The notes: generated by a model not told the origin, from the letters alone. Counted from the stretch's first letter, positions 9,816-19,828 are shown. The stretch: DNA of 64,000 nucleotides from an uncultured Spirochaetia bacterium (GCA_937960645.1 CALGPJ010000006.1:82868-146867), one strand, 5' to 3'. Program-made: numbers and translations.

Positions 9816-12800
9816 TCGCCAATTGAGGTTGATTGTATTGTCAGGTATAAACAACTTGGATGGTGTTTCGGGTACAAAATTCCATCGAATTAAAAGAAAG
9901 GGGGTTTGAAATTCGAGACCCAACTCCAGTCTGGGCCTCAGTTCGGATGACAGGGGATACAACTCACTGGCTTGATTGGTCAATGTGAACATTCCTTCAA
10001 AAAATATATCTTCTTGGATGTACTTTCCCAAAAAGATGCTGGTATTGTCAAGATACTCTTGGAGGGTTGGGGGCTCATTGGATAATTGAGTCAACAAAAA
10101 ACGATTGAGTATTTGGGTCCGGATTGAGAACATATCCAGACCCAGGGTGGTTCGTATGGCATTTTCGAAGGGGCGCAGAACAAATCCGCTTCCCACATCG
10201 CTTACGAGGTTGAGCGCTCCCTGCCACCCCTCCCTGGTATATCGATCGGGTACAAAAATACTTCCTACAATAGTCGAAATCTCTTCCGTGGTTTTTGGGG
10301 GGCTGGAAGAAAAACGCGGGGTGAATTTGCTGAGAAAGTCATCGATCGTCAAAAAAACTGTGACCGGACCCGAGGCATCTTTGGTACGCAGTTCCCCCAA
10401 GAGGTTAACAAAAGGATCGAAATTATTCTGATCCTCTTTGAACGACACTCTGCCCTCCCGAAGATAAAACACCTGACCCAGGTAAAAAATCTCTCCTCCC
10501 CGTATTGCCACATCACCCAGAAGTTTGAAATTATTTTGCAGGGAATCGCTCTGATAACGGAGAAATTGTTTGGGAGAAATATAGGCTCGAATGATGGGGA
10601 AATCCATAAGAGGCCATATCAGAAAGACTCTGTTTCCGCTTCGAATGACCAGATCGATGTTGAGAGGAAACTTGAATTCGGATCCGGAGCCAGCGGTGTC
10701 TATCCCAAGGAGCATCGAGGAATCTTGAAGTTCTATGTCGCCTGTAATTTTTGCGAATGTCAGATTTCCCTCTAAAACCATTTGTCCGGAAACAAATCCA
10801 CTGAGGCGTACTATGGAAAAAGTGTAATCGACGCCGATGGGTGCAATGTCGTCCATGGTCACCACCAAACGGTATCGATCAGGTATCAAGCGGGTCAGGT
10901 AGATATCACCCCCAATTTTTAGTTTTCCCCCCCCGACATTGATCTGGGTTGTAGGAAGGGAAAATTTGTTCCCTTCCAGAGAAATGGAAGTACTGAGAGG
11001 ACCGATCGATCCCTTGAAATTGGGGGCTTGGGCCACGATATCTTTGACGCTGAAATTGCCCTCAAAAGTTGGATCGGTCACGAATCCCTGAATTTTGACA
11101 TCAGCTTCCAGGGTTCCGCGTAGTATTTTGAAGAGAGACGACGGAATGAAAAAATTGATGATATCGGCCTGAGCGAAAAAGTTTTGCACCCTGGCCTCGA
11201 TATTGGCATCCTTCAATTTTCCTTCTATCGATGCGTTAATGGGAAATGGCTTGTTCAGCACCAATCGAAAATCTCCGTCATCTGTAAAGCGGCCGAGTAA
11301 AAAGTTGTTTTCACCGCCCCTCAGGGTCGTCACACTGCGGATTTTACTGAAGTTGAGATCAAAAGCATTTTGCGGTGTGTTGTTGATCCGGATTTTGTCG
11401 ATGCCGATATTTCCGATGATTCTCTCGACACCCAGAAGATTGTTACCGAAAAATATTTCCTGATCTGTTTCGATGTTTGCCGTGATTTGGGCATTCACGG
11501 GAATACCATTAAACGATGTTTTGGCAAATGTTTCGAGTTTGAATCTCCCTCCCGACATATCGAGCGCCATCGTAAAGGGATCGAGGATGAGATTGCCCAA
11601 GGTGAAAGATGCCTCGAAAAATCGGAATTGATTGTTCTTATAATCAAAACTGAAAACTGCCGAAAGGGGATCATTGCCAAATTTTGCTTTCTTGATGGAA
11701 ACATTGCCCCGAGAAATCGAGCCGCTATTCCTGAAAGAAACCAAAAATTGAGTATCGAGCTTTCCCGAGAAGTTATCCAAAAAAAATCTTTTCAGATCAA
11801 AATCTTTGATGATTCCCGACACGGTCAACTCAGTATCAAAATAGCTCAATCCTAAAAGTATCTCCCCTTCCTGAGCAGCCTGCATATCAAAATCGACTTT
11901 AAAATCTTCCAGGCTTCGAAAACTAATGAGTCCCTTTCCTTGATAGGTACCCAGGCTGTCACCGAGAGAAAGCCGTTCAATCAGGAAATCATTTCCGTTT
12001 GTGGAAGAAAGAGCGGCTTCGAGACGTAAACTTCTGAGATTGTACAGTTTGTCGATTCCAACAGACACATATGCCGTAACGTTGTTAATTATACCGTTAC
12101 GACTGTCCCAATTGAGAGTTCCATTGGAGGTCAAAACGATTTTCCAACTTTCCAGCGAAAAAGGTACCTCGGTTAGGTTCCAAACCAGGGATTCGATAGT
12201 TTCCTGACGGTTCCATGACACCAGGGTGACATCTCCACTGATCAATCGCCAGGAATTGTTGATGTAATCTCCTTCAATTTTACCCGAGTAGTTATAACCA
12301 TTGGCATCGAGGGTTATATCAAGATCGAGTTTCTCGGTATTTCCCGCTCCAGTAACTTTTGCGTTGATGTCGAGAAAGTCCAACATCAAACGTTTAATGG
12401 TAAAATCGAGGGACTGATCATTGACTTGACCATTCATTTCGAGAGACCGAATAGGGTTGTTGCGATCCCTGGCTTTAAGGTAGTCGAGGGAGAAAAACCT
12501 CCTTTGTTCCGAAATTAAAAAACCAAACTGAAGATCGGCTACCCAGGATGTCAAATAAGAAATCCCCATTAAACTCCGAGAATTCGTCTGACGAAATAAA
12601 TCCTCGATTAACAATCCTTGGATAACCAGGGACCCGGAGTATACTTTTGTGTACGGAAAGAAAGCTGTTTCAGCCTCGAGGTTAAGAAAACCTTCGGTTT
12701 TGGCTTTAAGAACATAAAAAGAAGACTCCTGGATCAGGGATCCATTGAGGGTGATTTCCGAATTGACACTTTCATCTAGAATTGTCCCTTTGATAAGAGT

Positions 12801-13994
12801 TTCTTCTCCTCTTGTCATGATGTTAAATTTGCCGCTGTAGAGGTAGTCAAATGGGCTCAAGAGCCGAGAAATTTCCAGATCACCGTCTACCTTAAATTTG
12901 TTGGACAAATCGATTTGTCCATTGAATAAAAAATCCAAATTGGCAGATTTGAAAAAAGTATCGGTAAGGGTCAAAGACGAATCAACACCTTTCACGTCAA
13001 ACTGTAACGAAAGACGTCCGAACGGAGACACGTTCATAAAATCGAGGGTGCCCTTGCCTTCATATTTTAGGTTTTCCTCTTGAGAGGCTGCAAACCTTCC
13101 GGTGAATTGAGCATTGAACAACGGAATCCAATCTCTGGGTATTTGTTTGAGAATAAAGATGTTCGAGAGTCTGGCTCGGTCGCTAAGGACTGTCATCGAC
13201 CATGATATCTTCTCGAGATTGAATTGAAACTCCAGGTCATATGGTTGTGCGTTGTTAATCGTTCGAATGTTGTATGTGGACCCAAGTTTCGTCATTTTGA
13301 AGCTTTGACTCTTGAAGCTGAAGAGGTTTGAATCGAATTCTCTCAGGTCGATTTCCATGTTAGCGTCCTGAAACGCGGGATCGAACCGACCCTTCGAAAA
13401 AACAGAGGCATTGAAACTTGTGAGCGGAATTTCGTTTTTCAGGGAGCCAATCATCTCACCATTCAAGGTGAAATTGTAATAATCGATTAAATTATCAAAT
13501 CGAAAACTGAGATTTTTCAGAGAGAGATCAAATTCTTTAAACTCCAGGCTTAAATCGACCTGTTCTCCGATCACTGTAATCGGGGGCAGGCCGCCTTTTT
13601 GAGAGATAAGCTGAATGACCTGGTCGATAATATCCTGGTCCTCGATGGACCTCAACGTGATGGAAGCTTTTTGAAGCAAAATATTATCGATGGGAAAATC
13701 GCCTCGTAGCAGTAGGCCAAACAGGTCATAACTCAAGACCAAACGTTGGACACGGAGAACTTCTCTTCCCGCACTGCTGGTGACCACAAAGTCTTCGATC
13801 TCGATCCCTTGAACGAGGAAGGGTAAGATGCGTCGGAACGAGAAATTTCGTCCCAGGCTCATTTCGACTTCATGGATCAGCCGGTCACGCGCGTTCTGGA
13901 TTACCCTATCCACTGCGGAGGTAACCGGAAAATAAAAGAGAGCGATCGTGAAAAGGCCCAGTCCCCAAATGAGAATCCTGATCTTGCTTGTCAT
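9804..13994 (-). CDS. tamB: TamB (DUF490) family translocation/assembly protein
   Basis: 1396 aa, single N-terminal TM, beta-helix-like repeats, C-terminal GLELGLEFQTPFLLIRWNFVPE..., adjacent to bamA. Confidence 0.85.
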   Translation of the reverse strand: MTSKIRILIWGLGLFTIALFYFPVTSAVDRVIQNARDRLIHEVEMSLGRNFSFRRILPFLVQGIEIEDFVVTSSAGREVLRVQRLVLSYDLFGLLLRGDFPIDNILLQKASITLRSIEDQDIIDQVIQLISQKGGLPPITVIGEQVDLSLEFKEFDLSLKNLSFRFDNLIDYYNFTLNGEMIGSLKNEIPLTSFNASVFSKGRFDPAFQDANMEIDLREFDSNLFSFKSQSFKMTKLGSTYNIRTINNAQPYDLEFQFNLEKISWSMTVLSDRARLSNIFILKQIPRDWIPLFNAQFTGRFAASQEENLKYEGKGTLDFMNVSPFGRLSLQFDVKGVDSSLTLTDTFFKSANLDFLFNGQIDLSNKFKVDGDLEISRLLSPFDYLYSGKFNIMTRGEETLIKGTILDESVNSEITLNGSLIQESSFYVLKAKTEGFLNLEAETAFFPYTKVYSGSLVIQGLLIEDLFRQTNSRSLMGISYLTSWVADLQFGFLISEQRRFFSLDYLKARDRNNPIRSLEMNGQVNDQSLDFTIKRLMLDFLDINAKVTGAGNTEKLDLDITLDANGYNYSGKIEGDYINNSWRLISGDVTLVSWNRQETIESLVWNLTEVPFSLESWKIVLTSNGTLNWDSRNGIINNVTAYVSVGIDKLYNLRSLRLEAALSSTNGNDFLIERLSLGDSLGTYQGKGLISFRSLEDFKVDFDMQAAQEGEILLGLSYFDTELTVSGIIKDFDLKRFFLDNFSGKLDTQFLVSFRNSGSISRGNVSIKKAKFGNDPLSAVFSFDYKNNQFRFFEASFTLGNLILDPFTMALDMSGGRFKLETFAKTSFNGIPVNAQITANIETDQEIFFGNNLLGVERIIGNIGIDKIRINNTPQNAFDLNFSKIRSVTTLRGGENNFLLGRFTDDGDFRLVLNKPFPINASIEGKLKDANIEARVQNFFAQADIINFFIPSSLFKILRGTLEADVKIQGFVTDPTFEGNFSVKDIVAQAPNFKGSIGPLSTSISLEGNKFSLPTTQINVGGGKLKIGGDIYLTRLIPDRYRLVVTMDDIAPIGVDYTFSIVRLSGFVSGQMVLEGNLTFAKITGDIELQDSSMLLGIDTAGSGSEFKFPLNIDLVIRSGNRVFLIWPLMDFPIIRAYISPKQFLRYQSDSLQNNFKLLGDVAIRGGEIFYLGQVFYLREGRVSFKEDQNNFDPFVNLLGELRTKDASGPVTVFLTIDDFLSKFTPRFSSSPPKTTEEISTIVGSIFVPDRYTREGWQGALNLVSDVGSGFVLRPFENAIRTTLGLDMFSIRTQILNRFLLTQLSNEPPTLQEYLDNTSIFLGKYIQEDIFFEGMFTLTNQASELYPLSSELRPRLELGLEFQTPFLLIRWNFVPETPSKLFIPDNTINLNWRWTY

Positions 13995-14686
13995 TGGTAA
14001 ATCGTTCCGGGTATCAACTTGACGACAAATCGAACGGTGTAGGGCCTGTTGGAGGGGCGAAAGATCATTTGCGCCAAAAAGCGATCGACTTGTTGGTCGA
14101 TTTCGGGTTCTCCGGTCAAAGTTTTGATCGTATTCGACACTATCCCAGATTCTTCGACTTCTATACTCACCTCGATGGTCAACTGGCTCTTGAGAAGCAG
14201 CTGGCTGAAGACATTTTTGCTGAAATTTTCCGCTAAGTACTCTTCACCTTCGATCCAAAAAATTTCGGCATTGGTGGGACTGCGAGATAACGACCGCAGG
14301 GGAGATTCCGCAGGAATTTCAAGATTTGGAGTGAAGGTTCTGATGATCATTTCTTCTGTAATTGCCAAATCATCCAAACTGGGAAGATAAGCCTTTCTTG
14401 CATCGAGAGGTACATTTTCCTGATTATGCTTCGGTAGGGGGACATCGGGAACAGGAACGGGTTTGACATCAAAAAAAGACTGGTTCACCCCTTGAAAAGA
14501 CTTGGTGGCATGAAAAATTGGCTCAGAACTTTCGTTTCGACTGTCCGCTTCGGTTTGAGGCAGCATCGGTTGAAGTAGGATCTCGAATTTTTTTACCTGA
14601 GAAAAACGCGGCCAAAAGAAAAATAACAGGGCCGCCAACACGAAGTGGGTAATGGCACTGATCGACAGATACCCTCTTCCTTTCAT
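13991..14686 (-). CDS. TonB/TolA-like energy-transducer protein
   Basis: N-terminal TM, Pro-rich middle, TonB_C-like ...TGEPEIDQQVDRFLAQMIFRPSNRPYTVRFVVKL; follows exbB-exbD. Confidence 0.7.
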   Translation of the reverse strand: MKGRGYLSISAITHFVLAALLFFFWPRFSQVKKFEILLQPMLPQTEADSRNESSEPIFHATKSFQGVNQSFFDVKPVPVPDVPLPKHNQENVPLDARKAYLPSLDDLAITEEMIIRTFTPNLEIPAESPLRSLSRSPTNAEIFWIEGEEYLAENFSKNVFSQLLLKSQLTIEVSIEVEESGIVSNTIKTLTGEPEIDQQVDRFLAQMIFRPSNRPYTVRFVVKLIPGTIYQ

Positions 14687-15111
14687 GTCCCCTCATCCTC
14701 AACAATCAAGGAAATTTTCGTGATACCATGGCGACGCAAAATATCGAACACGTTGATCAAAACACCGTACTCCAATGTTTTACCGCCGGCAAGAGAAACC
14801 TGGATTTCTCGGGCATCGATTCGAGATAGTTCTTCCTCTACTTTTTTTCCCAGAGAAATCAGATCGTACTCTTGACGGTTGAACAAAATTTTCTCGGACG
14901 AATACACGACCAGAGACCAGTTTTTTTCGAGTGAGAGTTCACTGGTGGACGATTCAGGGATATCGATTTCCAGCATTTGCTGAAATATGGCCCCCGATGT
15001 CAATACAAAGAAAATCGTGACCAGGAAAATGATGTCGAGGAGCGGGGTGAGCGGAAGGCTTTCAGGGTTGCTGTCTTCACGTTGATAGAAGCGTCGGAAC
15101 TTGAAACCCAT
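14683..15111 (-). CDS. exbD: ExbD/TolR biopolymer transport protein
   Basis: PLTPLLDIIFLVTIFFVLTSGAIFQQMLEIDIPES. Confidence 0.9.
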   Translation of the reverse strand: MGFKFRRFYQREDSNPESLPLTPLLDIIFLVTIFFVLTSGAIFQQMLEIDIPESSTSELSLEKNWSLVVYSSEKILFNRQEYDLISLGKKVEEELSRIDAREIQVSLAGGKTLEYGVLINVFDILRRHGITKISLIVEDEGT

Positions 15112-15114
15112 CGT

Positions 15115-15729
15115 TCAACCTTGTTTTGCCATTTGAATGGCTGTCATTTCCTCGTAAAGAAATTCGAGCCTGTTGGAGAGCATCCTGGCACGTAATTTCA
15201 GAACGCTCGACGTCGACAATGCGGGAATGGCGATGAAGAGTCCCAGGGCCGTGGTGATCAGTGCCTGAGCAATTCCTCCGGAAAGAACCGCAGGATCGGG
15301 CCGGCCCGCACCGCTCATGGCCTGAAAGCTCCATATCATACCGGTTACCGTGCCGAGAAGGCCGAGCATCGTGGCAACACCGCTCATCGCTCCCAAAAGA
15401 TCGAGTCGTGACTCCCGTGAGATAATCAGTTCCCGAGCAAAGAGTTCCAACTGACCAAGAATGTTATGCGTCCCTGTTTTTCGAAGTTGAAGAAATTCTC
15501 TGACGAATAGGATCTCGATGTGATTCCCGTGTTGAAGTCTTTCGTTGACAGGCTGTAGATCGCGCTTTCTCAAAGCATTGAGCAGGGAACGATAGGTCTC
15601 GGCATCGAGAAGGGGGTTCTTCAAAACGTCGTGAACGCGCTCGGTGATCAACGCGATCGAAGAGACGCTGAGAAACATCAGAGGAATGTAGAAAACGAAG
15701 TTGATGGGATGAAGAAAATCGATTACCAC
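15115..15729 (-). CDS. exbB: MotA/TolQ/ExbB proton-channel protein
   Basis: SRLDLLGAMSGVATMLGLLGTVTGMIWSFQAMSG...LSGGIAQALITTALGLFIAIPAL. Confidence 0.92.
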   Translation of the reverse strand: MVIDFLHPINFVFYIPLMFLSVSSIALITERVHDVLKNPLLDAETYRSLLNALRKRDLQPVNERLQHGNHIEILFVREFLQLRKTGTHNILGQLELFARELIISRESRLDLLGAMSGVATMLGLLGTVTGMIWSFQAMSGAGRPDPAVLSGGIAQALITTALGLFIAIPALSTSSVLKLRARMLSNRLEFLYEEMTAIQMAKQG

Positions 15730-16742
15730 TGTTTGGTGACCTCCAAAATGAACTGCAGAGGGCTATCCTGTTTGTTACTGAAACCAACTCCCAGGCTCCA
15801 GGTTTCCAGGTAATAATTCCAACGGGAAGTGAAGGACCAGGGGGTGATGGGATTGAAATCGAAGCGATGCTGAATGATTCCCACGAGGGAAAAACGTTGG
15901 ATAGAGCCCAGAATCAATTGTTTTTCCCAATGGTAGGCAACCATCAGACCCCAGAGGAAAGTAGGATGGAGGCGATGCTGAATACTGATCACACCCGCAT
16001 CGAAACCGCGATCGCTTCTCAGCCGAAGCTCTGCTGTCATTTCAACATCCCCGAAAGAGACGTTACCCCACCTACCCCGGAGATGGGAAAAAATACCGAC
16101 AAGAGAATCGAATCCAACGGTACCACTGATTCCGTAAAACTCCTCTCGGTACAACAGACCCGTCTCGACTCTTGATGAGTTCGTAGAGCTATAAAGGATG
16201 GAAGCCAGCCAACCCAGTGGTCCAAAATGGAGGATCCCCTCGCTCCATAAAGACCAGTTGACATCGTCGTTGAGCTCGACTTGTGAGTCGAAAATAAAAC
16301 TGAGCCAACTTCCGTAAGCCGGCCAATATACGTTGAGATTCGTCGAGTATTCCGTGTCCTCGATTCGGGTCATGATCGCGATCGGGCCCAGGGAAGTCCC
16401 CAATCCGAGATGCGATGGTGAATCTTTAGTACCGCTGTAAGATACAAAAGTGCTAAAAGGAAAAAAGAGCCCCAAGAACCCCTTGCCGGAGGAAGAAATC
16501 TGCCCATTCGAATCTGTGTCGAAGGGATACTCCCCAGGGCCCATCCCCAGGTCGAGGGGGTTCGCAAATTTCAATTCCGGTATCTGACCGACACTATCCT
16601 TCCAACCCCACTCCCCATCGATTTGAGGCTGGGAAGGAATAGGATAAAATCCTGTTCCCTCGCCCAGAAAAACAAAGGTTCGAAGACTTTGAGCGTAACC
16701 CATGAAAGAAAAAAACAAAAAAATTGAGTTTATTACCTTCAC
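15723..16742 (-). CDS. Secreted or outer-membrane protein of unknown function
   Basis: Signal peptide-like start from GTG, then alternating aromatic beta-strand-like segments; overlaps exbB. Confidence 0.6.
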   Translation of the reverse strand: MKVINSIFLFFSFMGYAQSLRTFVFLGEGTGFYPIPSQPQIDGEWGWKDSVGQIPELKFANPLDLGMGPGEYPFDTDSNGQISSSGKGFLGLFFPFSTFVSYSGTKDSPSHLGLGTSLGPIAIMTRIEDTEYSTNLNVYWPAYGSWLSFIFDSQVELNDDVNWSLWSEGILHFGPLGWLASILYSSTNSSRVETGLLYREEFYGISGTVGFDSLVGIFSHLRGRWGNVSFGDVEMTAELRLRSDRGFDAGVISIQHRLHPTFLWGLMVAYHWEKQLILGSIQRFSLVGIIQHRFDFNPITPWSFTSRWNYYLETWSLGVGFSNKQDSPLQFILEVTKQW

Positions 16743-16765
16743 TTGTTGAATTATACTGGGGCATC
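16743..16765. promoter_or_regulatory. Putative 23-bp bidirectional promoter core with overlapping divergent -10 boxes
   Basis: Minus TATAAT (16755-16750), 7 nt before GTG 16742; plus TATACT (16752-16757), 8 nt before ATG 16766. Confidence 0.5.
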
Positions 16766-17413
16766 ATGAAATTCTCTACACCCCAAAAGAGATACGTGGT
16801 TTTCGAGGGACTGGATGGCGCCGGTACGACGACCCAGTGGAATCTGCTTCAATCCTGGATGCAACAAGAAGGTTACCCCTTTATGCCAGTCCGAGAACCG
16901 AGCCCCGGCCCGATCGGTCAACTTATCCGAAAGTTTCTATCCGGAAGTCCGCCGACAGATCAGGGCGTATTGGCACGATTGTTTGCGGCGGATCGTCGTC
17001 AGCAAATTTACGAACCCGGCGGTGTTTTGGAGAACCTTAAAAAGGATTCCTGGATCTTGTCGGACAGGAGTTTGGTTTCCAGCCTGGCTTATCAATCCCT
17101 GGTTTTGCCTTTCAAGACAATTTTGCGTCTCAACGAGGGAATTCCCTTGCCCGGAATGATTTTTTTTGTCGATGTTTCCGCCGACGTGGGGATGGACAGG
17201 GTGTTGGGCCGTAAAGATCAACTTGAAATTTTCGAAAAACGAGATGTCCAACAGCAGGTAAGGAAGAATTACCGGCGAGCGTTGAAATGGATCGGTCGGC
17301 AGGGAACAAATATCGTCTATCTTTCGGGCGCCGATTCCGTCGAAAGCATCCATGAAATCGTCAAAAAGACTTTCAAAAATTACATCGATGAACATCCCAT
17401 GAAAATCCGATAA
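16766..17413 (+). CDS. tmk: Thymidylate kinase, Walker A Lys replaced by Thr
   Basis: VVFEGLDGAGTTTQWNLLQSWM; REPSPGPIGQLIRKFL; LSDRSLVSSLAYQS. Confidence 0.88.
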   Translation: MKFSTPQKRYVVFEGLDGAGTTTQWNLLQSWMQQEGYPFMPVREPSPGPIGQLIRKFLSGSPPTDQGVLARLFAADRRQQIYEPGGVLENLKKDSWILSDRSLVSSLAYQSLVLPFKTILRLNEGIPLPGMIFFVDVSADVGMDRVLGRKDQLEIFEKRDVQQQVRKNYRRALKWIGRQGTNIVYLSGADSVESIHEIVKKTFKNYIDEHPMKIR

Positions 17414-17420
17414 TGAAAAG

Positions 17421-18014
17421 GTGAAAAGGGCAGGAATACTGGGTTTGCTGTGTCTGGCGAGCCGCCTCTTCTCTTACGATATCCTTTACGCCGAACAATA
17501 CTATCGCATGGCGCATCGCCATTTGTACATGAATCCTGAACGTGCTGCCGAAAACATTTACTATCTGGAAAAAGCTCTCCGCGCCGATTTTGCCAATCCA
17601 CTCAATGCCCTGGCCAGGATACGCAACCCTCAGGAGTGGGAGCGGTACCGTTATTTGTTCCGTATGCACGTGGCACTGCGAATTATCGAAAATTATCTCC
17701 TCATGGCGAACTCCTTCGATAAGCAAGTCGCATATTTTTACAATTTTCCATGGAAACGAGAAAATCTCAGGAGTCTGGAGAGGGCTGAGACCTGGTATCG
17801 TTCCGCTCTCCACTACTGGGACGAAGCCGTACGCTGGTCTGAACGCGCCGAAGAGACGCCTACCTTCCATCTCGAGGAAATTCGTTTTTGGATCGATCAA
17901 TCACAAAGAATCAAGTCGGGTGAACTCGACTACGGACGCATCATTCAGCGGCACCTGGATCGGTTGGAGAGAGTCCGACGCGATTTCGAGGCCATGGACA
18001 GAAACACCTATTGA
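17421..18014 (+). CDS. Secreted hypothetical protein
   Basis: Signal peptide-like GTG-initiated start; 197 aa, helical and Tyr/Arg-rich; directly follows tmk. Confidence 0.6.
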   Translation: MKRAGILGLLCLASRLFSYDILYAEQYYRMAHRHLYMNPERAAENIYYLEKALRADFANPLNALARIRNPQEWERYRYLFRMHVALRIIENYLLMANSFDKQVAYFYNFPWKRENLRSLERAETWYRSALHYWDEAVRWSERAEETPTFHLEEIRFWIDQSQRIKSGELDYGRIIQRHLDRLERVRRDFEAMDRNTY

Positions 18015-19828
18015 CTTGAATCGACCGTCAGAAGCAAACGCTGGTACGCCAAATCGGCGCCTTGAAACCTTAGGATCAATTCGCTTTCGATGGGCGGCGG
18101 GTCGGGCAGATTGACCCTCGTTTCAAAGGCTGTCTCGGCAACTAATACAGTCACACTGTTTTTGTCTCTGTCCACCACGGTGGCCCTTACCCTCAAGTCG
18201 GGATTTTGCAAATGCCAGAGTAGGGTAAAATGGGTCCTGCTCAGCTTTTCGCATTTGCGATTATCTTGCAGCACAGGCTCGACCTCCGCAAGCCTGTGCT
18301 GCAAATCCTCATAAGACAGAGGCTTGTCCCCAAACAAATGCGCGCGGATTTGCTGATGGTTCACGAGGTCAAGGTAGCGGCGCAGGGGACTGGTGCATTG
18401 GCAGTATGATTCCAATCCTAAACCGAAGTGCGGTTTGGGCTGGAGGGAGTAACCCGCCCTTTTCATCACCCGCCTGATGGCCCACGCTCCCGACAAACCT
18501 TGAACTTGGGGCAGCTCTTCGGTAGCTTCCTGGTGGGCGTAAATCAGGGGAACCGCCTGATCTCGGCCCCAGTCAGCCACCAGCTCACCTGCCAGAATCA
18601 TCATCTCGGCGACCAGCGACCGGCTCAAATTGTTTTCCAGGGGAATCATCGCCACTCTTCCGTCCTGGCAACGTATTTTAACCTCGGGCAGTTGGATCCT
18701 CACCGCCCCTTTGGCCAGCCGGCGTCGTTGGTAGCGCAGGAGTTTATCTTTTAGGATATTCAAGTCTCCCTGAAGCCACCGGGGTTCGAACTCTTCGTAG
18801 CTGATTCGTGTGACATCGATGAGGGAATAAAACATGTCCTCCAGAAAAGGTTGACCCTCCTCATCGATATGAACCTGGAGGGTCAGGGCGGGCGAGGGGC
18901 TTTCCAGGCCCAGGCCATACCTCCGAATTACCTCCTCTCCCAGCATAGGGATCGTGGCCCACGGTAGGTACAGGGTTGCTGCCCTGGACCGGGCTGCATT
19001 ATCCGGATCGCTGTCTGGGAGAATCACTTCAGAAGGGTCGGCGATATGCAGAAAGAGTTTTCCTGCATCGAAGGAAAACGCATCGTCAGGGTCCTGGTTC
19101 CCAGAATCGTCCACGGCCCAGCTTGTCAGTCGGACGAGGTCACGCCGGCTTATCAACTTTTTTGGGATGGGTATGGGATACGATTTAGCCGGTTCGATGC
19201 ATAGGCCCAACCGCTCGGGCCAGGGGTCCCGTTGCCCGGACCAGAATCCGAGTTCCAGCAACAATCGATGGGCATCCTCCTGCGTTTCTTTGATGGCAAG
19301 ATCCCGAAGAATCCGGCAATGCTCACTTTTTCCCAAAGCGAACCGCTCGACCTCCGTCAGAAGCGCATGATCAACTTCCTGGAAATGACCCTTCCTGATT
19401 CGCTCCAAACTTTCACGATACTGAGCCACCTTGTGCGCTTTTTCCCTGGCGATGTTCCTGCGCTCCTCCCGCTGTTGCGCACTCAGGGGGACAAGGTGGT
19501 CCAGATCCCCTGTAAAGTAATCACTCAGCGCCTGATAAAGTTGCCACGCCTGGACAGGGTCCGGATTCACGAAACATAGCTCGGAAAGTTCTTTGAAGCT
19601 CACAACTTGTCCATCCAGGAGGGCCAGAGCCTCCTCGAGGTCAAGGGGTTCCGCTGTGGAATTGGTGACATCGTGGAGGTTGGTGAGCGGTCCCTCGTGG
19701 AGAAGGATCAGGTCCTTGGGACGGACTCTGAGCCGTTCCCCATCGACGGTTTCAATGCCGATCTTGTCATCGATGGAAATGACGAGGGATAATTTGGTTT
19801 TGTACAGGACAAGAGAACCTGTTTTCAT
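18008..19828 (-). CDS. RNB-domain exoribonuclease (RNase II/R family)
   Basis: SWAVDDSGNQDPDDAFSFDAGKLFLHIADPSEVI; LGLESYCQCTSPLRRYLDLVNHQQIRA. ATG at 19828; the longer track ORF is an extension. Confidence 0.9.
   Translation of the reverse strand: MKTGSLVLYKTKLSLVISIDDKIGIETVDGERLRVRPKDLILLHEGPLTNLHDVTNSTAEPLDLEEALALLDGQVVSFKELSELCFVNPDPVQAWQLYQALSDYFTGDLDHLVPLSAQQREERRNIAREKAHKVAQYRESLERIRKGHFQEVDHALLTEVERFALGKSEHCRILRDLAIKETQEDAHRLLLELGFWSGQRDPWPERLGLCIEPAKSYPIPIPKKLISRRDLVRLTSWAVDDSGNQDPDDAFSFDAGKLFLHIADPSEVILPDSDPDNAARSRAATLYLPWATIPMLGEEVIRRYGLGLESPSPALTLQVHIDEEGQPFLEDMFYSLIDVTRISYEEFEPRWLQGDLNILKDKLLRYQRRRLAKGAVRIQLPEVKIRCQDGRVAMIPLENNLSRSLVAEMMILAGELVADWGRDQAVPLIYAHQEATEELPQVQGLSGAWAIRRVMKRAGYSLQPKPHFGLGLESYCQCTSPLRRYLDLVNHQQIRAHLFGDKPLSYEDLQHRLAEVEPVLQDNRKCEKLSRTHFTLLWHLQNPDLRVRATVVDRDKNSVTVLVAETAFETRVNLPDPPPIESELILRFQGADLAYQRLLLTVDSSQ
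18266..18304. repeat. Perfect 14-bp inverted repeat, 11-nt loop, inside the RNB gene
   Basis: TTGCAGCACAGGCT - CGACCTCCGCA - AGCCTGTGCTGCAA. Confidence 0.95.
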
